Positions 1-4,868 of a stretch of 5,041 nt of DNA are shown here, in pieces (position 1 is the stretch's first letter; each line of letters opens with the position of its first letter). The position numbers and the translations under genes were made by a program. The notes beneath the pieces were generated by a model. It had not been told where the DNA came from, did not search any database, and saw only the letters and a list, made by a program, of their open reading frames with translations. The stretch is from contig DASVAA010000059.1 of NCBI GenBank assembly GCA_036376595.1, forward strand, positions 1-5,041, given 5' to 3'. Origin of the DNA: SMAG-U1939 sp036376595. Its GTDB lineage: Bacteria > Chloroflexota > Ktedonobacteria > Ktedonobacterales > JADMIN01.

Positions 1-290
1 TCTTCCCACCGTGCCGCTTCCTGCTCCTCCTCGCTGGCGCCAAGTGCGCGCATGAACTCTGCCGTGGAGTGGTAGACCGTGCCTTCCGGCGACTCACCAG
101 CTTCCGCCGCGCGTGCGGATTCCTGCCAGCCAACATCGTTCACGAAGGCGTCGTCGTAGCGCGCGCATTCGGCTTCCCATGCTTCGTCCAACAAGGTCTG
201 GATGAGCTGCTCCGGCGAGATGCCGCGGCCCAACGCGAGCCGTTCGGCTACGGTGAACTCGTCGTCTGAAAGATTGATCGTGCGGCCCAT
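1..290 (-). CDS. Ribbon-helix-helix antitoxin-like protein (5' part, runs off left edge)
   Basis: Reading the minus strand from the ATG at 290-288 gives 96 uninterrupted residues to the window edge with no stop, so the C-terminus is missing. The start is well supported: a GGAGG Shine-Dalgarno (complement of 296-300) sits 5 nt upstream. The N-terminus (MGRTINLSDDEFTVAERLA) reads as a short beta strand (residues 4-7) followed by two helices (about 9-20 and 25-41, with ISPEQLIQTLLDEAW). This is the layout of ribbon-helix-helix DNA-binding domains of CopG/antitoxin type. The rest is acidic, ending with a STAEFMRALGAS segment resembling the tails of small antitoxin-like proteins. RHH antitoxins usually repress their own operon and neutralise a toxin encoded just downstream, which here would lie beyond position 1. 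The RHH fold is inferred from pattern; the toxin partner is speculative because none is visible. It could also be a stand-alone regulator. Confidence 0.72.
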   Translation of the reverse strand, partial: MGRTINLSDDEFTVAERLALGRGISPEQLIQTLLDEAWEAECARYDDAFVNDVGWQESARAAEAGESPEGTVYHSTAEFMRALGASEEEQEAARWE

Positions 291-345
291 GCCGTCCTCC
301 ACGCGGTCCGAAAGTAGGCGTTCACGGCAACCACAGTGTACACCA
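291..345 (-). promoter_or_regulatory. Upstream region of the RHH gene with weak -10 and small palindrome
   Basis: On the minus strand a TACACT hexamer (complement of 335-340) lies about 45 nt upstream of the RHH start and could be a -10 box, but no convincing -35 is found at normal spacing. It overlaps an 8-bp palindrome, GTGTACAC (336-343), which could be an operator if the RHH protein represses itself. The visible part also includes the strong GGAGG ribosome site at 296-300. The RBS is well supported; the promoter and operator are tentative. Confidence 0.25.
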
Positions 346-455
346 AATCACACTTGCGGCGCATCGGCAGGTGCATTGCAGTGCGCTGGCGCATGCCGCG
401 ATCGCTGTGGGATCAATACAGTTGTATGGCCGAGTAGGAGCATCGTGGTGAGAGG

Positions 456-484
456 TTGATATTTGTCGCATGATTGTGTAGTAT
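456..484 (+). promoter_or_regulatory. Sigma-70-type promoter for the pseudokinase gene
   Basis: TTGATA (456-461, 5/6 to the -35 consensus) is separated by exactly 17 nt from TAGTAT (479-484, 4/6 to the -10 consensus), inside a locally AT-rich stretch of an otherwise GC-rich window. Transcription would begin near 490-492. This leaves a leader of about 72 nt before the ATG at 564 and excludes the upstream in-frame TTG (474) and ATG (483) as translation starts. The call rests on consensus match, spacing and base composition. Confidence 0.6.
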
Positions 485-563
485 GGCGTGGCCCGGCCGC
501 TACTTGGACAGTGCGCATCACGTGGATGGGATAGAGTGCGCGCCGGGCAGCGTGAGGCACGTC

Positions 564-3143
564 ATGCGGCAGCACGGCAGAGCGCGGAGCCTCGTCGGCT
601 CCGCCTTCGGCACCTATATTCCACAGCAATTGATCACCGCCACCGAGGTGGGATCGCTCTTCGTCGCGCGCGCCGTCGAGCGCGAGAGCGCGTGCCTGTT
701 GCGCGTGCTCAGCCGGCCGCCCGCCGCGGCCAGCGCCGAGATGGAGGAGCACACGGCCCGGTTCCGGCAGGCGGCCGAGCAAATGCGGCAGATTCAGCAC
801 CCCTACCTCTTGCCACTGGTTGACGCCGGAGTGGTTGGCGAGGTGCCCTATCTCGTCTGGCCGCTGATCGCTATGCGCCCGCTGGCCTCGATGGATGGCC
901 GCGTCGCGCCGATAGACCTCGACACCGCCGGCCGCTACCTCGACGAGATGGCCGCGGCGCTCGAGCACGCCCACGCGCGTGGGCTGGTCCACGGCAATCT
1001 GGCGCTCGAAGGCATCTACGCCCAGGGAGACGGCCGGTTGCTGATTGGCGACCTGGGCGTGCGGCAGTTGATCGAGCTGCTGCGCCAGGACATGCAGTGG
1101 CACTATCTCTACACGCTCGCCGATCCCAGCGCCCCCGAGCAAATCCTGGGACGCCGCCCGCGCGGCGCAACCGACGTCTACCTGCTGGCGTGCGCGCTCT
1201 TCCGGCTGCTCACTGGCCGCCAGATCTTCGAGGGCGAGACGCGCGAGGATGTGGCCCACGCCCACCTGCACGACCCCGTGCCGCCGCTGGGCATGTTCCG
1301 CGTCGATCTGCCGCCCGGTCTGGATGGCCTGCTCGCCGTCGCGCTGGCGAAAGAGCCGGGGAACCGCATCCAGCGTCCGGGCGAGCTGGCGAACGCCTTC
1401 CACGAGATCGTCGCGCCGGGTGACGTGACACGCATTCCCTTCACCACCGGCGGTCCAACCATGCCGCTGTCGGGCGCGCCTGGCGTGATCCCCATGACGC
1501 GCCCGCTCACCTATGGGCCGCTCCCCTCCGGGGGCGCGGGCGGCGGCGCGTATCCGTTCGGCCATGGTTCGCGTGCCACCGGCGCTCCCTATCGGACAGG
1601 CATCCCCTTCACCACAAGCTATGGACCTGCTGCGCGCGCTCCAGAGGGGATCGCAGGCAACGGCGCACATCCTGAACTGCCGCAGCCGTCGCCTCGCCTG
1701 ACCCGCCCGCCCGTCTCCAGTGGTCCCGTACCCACTTCGCGGCCGCTCATCAACAGCGGTCCGCCGCCCACTTCGCGGCCGCTGGTGACCAGCGGTCCGC
1801 CGCCCACTTCGCGGCCGCTGGTCACCAGCCGGCCATTGTACCCGTCGCAATCGTTGTCGCAACCGCTCTCGCGACCGCGGACGCCGAGCCAGCCGATGAC
1901 CTTCGTGCGGGCGCATCCCACCAGCCAGCCGCTGGTGCCACAGCGCAATCCGAGTGCGCCGCCCATGCCCACGGGCACCGGCCCGATTCCCCCGATGCGC
2001 ATCACTGCTGCCCCAGCGCGCAAGCACGGCAGTCGGGGGCCATCGCGCGGCGGCCTCAAGCTGGCGCTGATCCCACTGGTGATCGTGCTGATCGCCGTCG
2101 GCGGCGGCTTGACACTGCGCAACTTCGCGGGCGCCGCCTCTGCCAGCGGGCAGGTGGTCTTCGCCGATAACCCCCAGGGGCCGGCGGGCGTCACCGACGC
2201 GCTGACCATCTCGGCGACCAGCCTCGGCACGCCATCACAAGGCAGCCACTACGCCGCGTGGCTACTGGACTCGCACAACGAGCAGGTGATCCCCCTCGGA
2301 CCGCTCGTCGCGGCCGCCGACGGCAAGAGCTACAGCCTGAGCTTTAGCGGCACGAGTGGCTCCAATGGGACGCCCACGAATCTGCTGGGGGCCGGCGATA
2401 CGGTGGAGATCACCGTCGAGACGAGTATCAGCAGCACGCCCGCGGGCCGCGTGGTGCTCGAAGGGAGCTTCCCGCCGCGTGCCTTCGTGCATATCGGCCA
2501 TCTGCTGGTGGCCTATCCCGATGTGCCCGGCGGCATCGGCATCCTGACGGATGCGCTGCGGCAGACCGCGCGGATGAATGCCCAGGCGCAGGCGCTGCTC
2601 AAGGCATCAGGCGCCGGAGACCAGACCAGCGTGCGCTGCTACGCGCAGAACGTGGTGAACATCATCGAGGGCCGCAAAGGGAGCGACTACCACGCGCTCT
2701 CCCCTGACTGCGCCACACTCAAGATCGCGCCCGCCGATGACGGCTATGGACTGCTCACCGCCGCCGCGCAGCCCGCGCAGTCTGGCCAGTCCGGGCAGCC
2801 CGAGCCAGGCTACCTCGATGCCATCGTGCTGCATGCGTCGCTGGCCGCCACACAGCCCGACGCGACGCCGGACCTGCGCCAGCACGCTCAGCGCGTACAG
2901 GTCGCGGTGAGCGATGTGCTGGGGTGGGTGCGTGCCGCACAGGGCGCAGCGCTCTTGTTGCTCACCTCACCAGGCGATCAGACGCAGGCGCGGCTGCTCC
3001 AGACGCTCGCCGATCAGGCGTACCACGGTACCGACACCAATGGCGATGGGCGGGTTGACCCAGTGCGTGGCGAGGCGGGCATTGCCACGGCCTATATCGA
3101 GACGCAGCTCATGGCGACGATTACCCTTAGCCCGCGCGCATAG
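564..3143 (+). CDS. Membrane-anchored pseudokinase with Pro-rich linker and extracytoplasmic anti-sigma-like/EF-hand-like region
   Basis: I start this 859-residue protein at ATG 564 because GAGG (554-557) lies 6 nt upstream and the promoter at 456-484 rules out earlier starts. Residues about 16-283 follow a Hanks Ser/Thr kinase domain: HPYLLPLVDAG, ALEHAHARGLVHGNL, IGDLG, SAPEQILG, then TDVYLLACALFRLLTG. Catalysis should be lost. The Gly loop keeps only its last Gly, the VAIK Lys is Arg47, the helix-C Glu position is Ala70, and HRDLKPEN has become HGNLALEG (Asp to Asn145, Lys to Ala, Asn to Gly). Only the Asp of DLG (163) and the helix-F Asp204 remain. Residues about 284-497 form a disordered Pro/Thr/Ser linker with PTSRPL repeats. 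One membrane helix spans about 498-518. Residues about 526-638 resemble RskA-type anti-sigma-factor extracytoplasmic beta domains (YAAWLLDS, LGAGDTVEITVET). The rest is helical, with the only two extracytoplasmic cysteines (692, 716) and an EF-hand-like loop at 824-837. It probably acts as a transmembrane sensor or scaffold; partners are unknown. Confidence 0.85.
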   Translation: MRQHGRARSLVGSAFGTYIPQQLITATEVGSLFVARAVERESACLLRVLSRPPAAASAEMEEHTARFRQAAEQMRQIQHPYLLPLVDAGVVGEVPYLVWPLIAMRPLASMDGRVAPIDLDTAGRYLDEMAAALEHAHARGLVHGNLALEGIYAQGDGRLLIGDLGVRQLIELLRQDMQWHYLYTLADPSAPEQILGRRPRGATDVYLLACALFRLLTGRQIFEGETREDVAHAHLHDPVPPLGMFRVDLPPGLDGLLAVALAKEPGNRIQRPGELANAFHEIVAPGDVTRIPFTTGGPTMPLSGAPGVIPMTRPLTYGPLPSGGAGGGAYPFGHGSRATGAPYRTGIPFTTSYGPAARAPEGIAGNGAHPELPQPSPRLTRPPVSSGPVPTSRPLINSGPPPTSRPLVTSGPPPTSRPLVTSRPLYPSQSLSQPLSRPRTPSQPMTFVRAHPTSQPLVPQRNPSAPPMPTGTGPIPPMRITAAPARKHGSRGPSRGGLKLALIPLVIVLIAVGGGLTLRNFAGAASASGQVVFADNPQGPAGVTDALTISATSLGTPSQGSHYAAWLLDSHNEQVIPLGPLVAAADGKSYSLSFSGTSGSNGTPTNLLGAGDTVEITVETSISSTPAGRVVLEGSFPPRAFVHIGHLLVAYPDVPGGIGILTDALRQTARMNAQAQALLKASGAGDQTSVRCYAQNVVNIIEGRKGSDYHALSPDCATLKIAPADDGYGLLTAAAQPAQSGQSGQPEPGYLDAIVLHASLAATQPDATPDLRQHAQRVQVAVSDVLGWVRAAQGAALLLLTSPGDQTQARLLQTLADQAYHGTDTNGDGRVDPVRGEAGIATAYIETQLMATITLSPRA
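1731..1829 (+). repeat. 36-bp in-frame tandem repeat (2.75 copies) encoding PTSRPL(V/I)xSGPP
   Basis: Copies lie at 1731-1766, 1767-1802 and 1803-1829 (27 nt of the unit). Copies 2 and 3 differ at one position over the shared length, and copy 1 differs from copy 2 at a few positions after the arm GCGGCCGCT. Each unit encodes 12 residues of the juxtamembrane linker and contains one 8-bp palindrome GCGGCCGC (1739, 1775, 1811). Degenerate versions of the same peptide (SSGPVPTSRPL before; TSRPL, SQPLSRP and TSQPL after) flank it, so the linker probably grew by repeat duplication. Near-identity at the DNA level suggests recent expansion and possible length variation between strains. Confidence 0.9.
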
Positions 3144-3158
3144 GGCCGGTGCTGGCGT

Positions 3159-3173
3159 GAGGACCCCGTCCTC
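3159..3173 (+). terminator. Weak hairpin after the pseudokinase gene
   Basis: GAGGAC (3159-3164) and GTCCTC (3168-3173) form a 6-bp stem with a 3-nt CCC loop, 16 nt after the pseudokinase stop codon. No clear U-tract follows; the next T-rich run, at 3188-3191, is part of the next promoter. It may contribute to termination, but it lacks the defining features of a strong intrinsic terminator. Confidence 0.25.
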
Positions 3174-3182
3174 CGCCTCCTC

Positions 3183-3212
3183 TTGACTTTTCCGCGCCTC
3201 GTGATGTTTATT
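3183..3212 (+). promoter_or_regulatory. Promoter of the Lrp/AsnC regulator gene
   Basis: TTGACT (3183-3188, 5/6 to the -35 consensus) and TTTATT (3207-3212, 4/6 to the -10 consensus) are 18 nt apart. The predicted start point is about 3219, giving a very short leader of about 17 nt before the ATG at 3236. The GAGG ribosome site (3222-3225) lies 10 nt before the start codon, a slightly long spacing. This promoter separates the regulator from the upstream pseudokinase gene, so the two need not be one operon. Confidence 0.55.
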
Positions 3213-3225
3213 CTGCTTCACGAGG
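3197..3225 (+). promoter_or_regulatory. Inverted-repeat operator overlapping promoter and RBS of the regulator gene
   Basis: CCTCGTGA (3197-3204) and TCACGAGG (3218-3225) are perfect 8-bp inverted arms around a 13-nt AT-rich centre. The element covers the predicted -10, the start point and the ribosome site. The arm centres are 21 bp apart, about two helical turns, which suits binding of a dimeric regulator on one DNA face. Lrp/AsnC proteins commonly autoregulate, so this is the likely self-repression site. Because the left arm lies upstream of the predicted transcript start, it should act as a DNA operator and not as an RNA hairpin. Confidence 0.6.
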
Positions 3226-3235
3226 TCAAAGCGGA

Positions 3236-3697
3236 ATGATTGACGACACCGACACCAAAATCCTGGCGATCCTTCAGCGCGATGCCCGCACCAGCAACGC
3301 CGACATCGCGCGTCAGCTAGGGATGGCGCCCTCGGCGATCTTCGAGCGCATGCGCAAGCTCGAAGCGCGCGGCGTGATCGCCGGCTACACGGCGCGGATC
3401 GATCCGCGGGCGCTGGATCGCGGGCTGCTCGCGTTCGTCTTCGTGCGCGCCGACGAGCGGTTGGGCCGTTCCGAGTCAGCCGGCGCACAGCTCGCCGCGA
3501 TCCCCGAGGTCCAGGAGGTCCATCACGTCGCCGGCGAGGACTGCTATCTGGTCAAGGTGCGCGTCGCCGATACCGAGGCGCTCTCGCGGCTGCTGCGCGA
3601 GGGCTTCGGCGCCATCGAGGCGATCCGCTCGACCCGCACCACCATCGTCCTCAGCACGGTCAAGGAATCAGCGACGCTGCCGATCGCCGAAGGATAG
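3236..3697 (+). CDS. Lrp/AsnC-family transcriptional regulator
   Basis: This 153-residue protein is full length for the family. Residues 1-50 are the AsnC-type winged helix-turn-helix (MIDDTDTKILAILQRDAR, then NADIARQLGM as first HTH helix and PSAIFERMRKLEARGVI as recognition helix). Residues about 63-141 are the RAM/AsnC ligand-binding domain, with a beta strand (GLLAFVFVRAD), the conserved HHVAGEDCYLVKVRV segment containing the Gly-x-Asp ligand-loop motif (G100, D102), and the final strand TRTTIVLSTVKES. Family members form dimers to octamers and usually respond to amino acids. The start fits the family N-terminus exactly. Its promoter is overlapped by a perfect inverted repeat, suggesting autoregulation. 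The adjacent same-strand exporter gene, 95 nt downstream, is the obvious second target. The effector cannot be told from sequence alone. Confidence 0.93.
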   Translation: MIDDTDTKILAILQRDARTSNADIARQLGMAPSAIFERMRKLEARGVIAGYTARIDPRALDRGLLAFVFVRADERLGRSESAGAQLAAIPEVQEVHHVAGEDCYLVKVRVADTEALSRLLREGFGAIEAIRSTRTTIVLSTVKESATLPIAEG

Positions 3698-3792
3698 GTT
3701 GCGTATCACGAGCACGTTAGGCAGTGCGGCTTTCACCCCCATACCTGAAGGCAGGGGCACTCAGCCGCGTTCTTTGGTAGGAGCGCATCGGC
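3698..3792 (+). promoter_or_regulatory. Regulator-exporter intergenic leader with partial operator copy
   Basis: TCACGAG at 3706-3712 repeats 7 of the 8 bases of the operator arm found in front of the regulator gene, though I find no inverted partner nearby. No convincing -35/-10 pair is seen, so the exporter is probably cotranscribed with the regulator, or uses a weak activator-dependent promoter. A good AGGAG ribosome site lies at 3779-3783, 9 nt before the exporter start. Confidence 0.4.
3726..3768 (+). other. Possible RNA hairpin in the exporter leader
   Basis: GCGGCT (3726-3731) pairs with AGCCGC (3763-3768), extendable by two G-U wobbles outward. Inside it, CCCC (3736-3739) can pair with GGGG (3754-3757). 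The structure ends 10 nt before the AGGAG site and is followed by a short T-rich stretch (TTCTTT, 3770-3775). It could be a weak terminator after the regulator gene, an attenuator, or chance pairing in GC-rich DNA. Confidence 0.3.
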
Positions 3793-4773
3793 ATGCCCAA
3801 CTCCAACGCGGCGGCTTCTGGCCGGTGGCAAGTGCTGGCGAGCTTCGCGGCGGTCTACATCATCTGGGGATCAACCTACCTGGCGATCAGCTTCGCGGAG
3901 GCATCGATCCCGCCGCTGCTGATGGCCGGTGTGCGCTTTCTCATCGCGGGCGGTCTGCTCTATGGCTGGGCGCGTCTGCGCGGCGCCCGGCGGCCCCAGC
4001 GCATCCACTGGCGGTCGGCGCTGGTGATCGGCGGGCTGCTGCTCTTCGCCGGCAACGGCGGTGTGGTGCTCGGCGAGCGCACGGTGCCGACGGGACTGGC
4101 GGCGCTGCTGGTGAGCACAGTGCCGCTGTGGATGGCGCTGATCGAGGGGTTGCGCCCCGGCGGGCGGCGGCCGAATCTGCCCGTGGCGGTGGGACTGGGC
4201 ATCGGCTTCGCGGGGGTGGCGCTACTGGTGGGACCGGGCACGTTCACGGGCGGCATCGGCGGCCTGGGTGGCGTGATAGTGGTGGTGGGAGCCGCCGTCT
4301 GCTGGGCCATCGGCTCGCTCTACTCGCGCACGGCCAAGATGCCCGACTCGCCACTGATGGGCAACGCGCTCGAGATGCTGGCCGGCGGCGCGCTGCTGAT
4401 GCTCGTCGCGCTGGGCACGGGAGAGGGCGGCCAGCTCCACCTCGACCGCGTCACACCGCGCTCGGCACTCGCGCTCGCGTACCTGGTGATCTTCGGCTCG
4501 CTGGTGGCCTACACGGCCTACATCTGGCTGCTGCGCCACGTGCAAGTCGCGCACGTCTCGACCTACGCCTACGTCAACCCGGTCGTCGCACTGCTGCTGG
4601 GCATCGCCTTCAACGGCGAGCGGCTCACGCCCCTGACGCTGCTCGCGGCGGCGGTGATCCTGGCGGCGGTGGTGGTGATCACAACCTTCCGCGACCGGCC
4701 GGGTGGGTCGCTCGCAGGGCAATCGGCTATCGCTGAGACGGAGCCGCTCCAGCCGGCGGGCCGGGAGAGCTAA
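3793..4773 (+). CDS. yedA: EamA/DMT-superfamily exporter, YedA-like
   Basis: This 326-residue inner-membrane protein has about ten hydrophobic helices (roughly 13-31, 39-59, 74-93, 99-119, 130-147, 157-176, 190-208, 223-241, 252-272, 278-297) arranged as two EamA repeats. Diagnostic segments match what I recall of E. coli YedA: VYIIWGSTYLAI in helix 1, PPLLMAGVRFLIAGG in helix 2, GNALEMLAGG opening helix 7, and YAYVNPVVALLLG in helix 9. Charged residues within or beside helices (Glu94, Glu193, Glu276) are typical of these drug/metabolite or amino-acid efflux carriers. The C-terminal 30 residues are a short cytoplasmic tail. The start at 3793 is supported by AGGAG 9 nt upstream. The neighbouring Lrp/AsnC regulator suggests control by, and perhaps export of, an amino acid or related metabolite. 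The substrate is unknown, and the symbol reflects family resemblance, not proven orthology. Confidence 0.92.
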   Translation: MPNSNAAASGRWQVLASFAAVYIIWGSTYLAISFAEASIPPLLMAGVRFLIAGGLLYGWARLRGARRPQRIHWRSALVIGGLLLFAGNGGVVLGERTVPTGLAALLVSTVPLWMALIEGLRPGGRRPNLPVAVGLGIGFAGVALLVGPGTFTGGIGGLGGVIVVVGAAVCWAIGSLYSRTAKMPDSPLMGNALEMLAGGALLMLVALGTGEGGQLHLDRVTPRSALALAYLVIFGSLVAYTAYIWLLRHVQVAHVSTYAYVNPVVALLLGIAFNGERLTPLTLLAAAVILAAVVVITTFRDRPGGSLAGQSAIAETEPLQPAGRES

Positions 4774-4778
4774 CGAAG

Positions 4779-4820
4779 CCCTCACCCCCCAGCCCCCTCT
4801 CCCTGCGGGGCGAGGGGGAG
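4779..4820. repeat. C-rich/G-rich hairpin element between convergent genes, likely dispersed intergenic repeat
   Basis: CCCCCTC (4793-4799) pairs with GAGGGGG (4812-4818), then after one T/C mismatch CCC (4801-4803) pairs with GGG (4808-4810), closing a TGCG loop: a 10-bp stem with one mismatch. The preceding CCCTCACCCCCCAG block resembles a C-rich dispersed intergenic repeat that I recall from Chloroflexota and other GC-rich genomes. Lying between two convergent genes, just after the exporter stop, it may serve as a bidirectional terminator, although no T-tract follows. Only one copy is visible in this window, so its repeat nature rests on recollection. Confidence 0.5.
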
Positions 4821-4868
4821 GCAGAGGTGCGGCGCGACCAACATCACTCGCGCACGGGCAAGGGGAAG

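Noticed and set aside
326..351. Possible CRP/FNR-type site (TGTGA half on the minus strand facing GTACA)
   Set aside because: One half matches the consensus but the other matches only 3 of 5 bases, and no CRP/FNR context is visible.
564..1412. Annotation as an active Ser/Thr protein kinase
   Set aside because: Loss of the VAIK Lys, helix-C Glu, HRD Asp and catalytic-loop Lys and Asn makes conventional phosphotransfer unlikely.
1731..1829. CRISPR-like array
   Set aside because: The 36-bp units are contiguous with no spacers and stay in frame within a coding region, so this is a protein-coding tandem repeat.
348..2027. Long minus-strand open frame (559 codons) opposite the pseudokinase gene
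   Set aside because: Its translation is low-complexity and Arg/Ala/Gly/His-rich with no recognisable domain. It is antisense to a frame with clear kinase-like and linker features, as expected in GC-rich DNA.
1619..2230. Minus-strand open frame with GREVGGGPL repeats
   Set aside because: The repeats are simply the antisense reading of the 36-bp tandem repeat in the real gene.
3699..4736. Plus-strand open frame of 345 codons overlapping the exporter in another frame
   Set aside because: Arg/Gly/Ala-rich shadow without hydrophobic pattern or domain; the overlapping frame is a clear ten-helix EamA protein with a good RBS.
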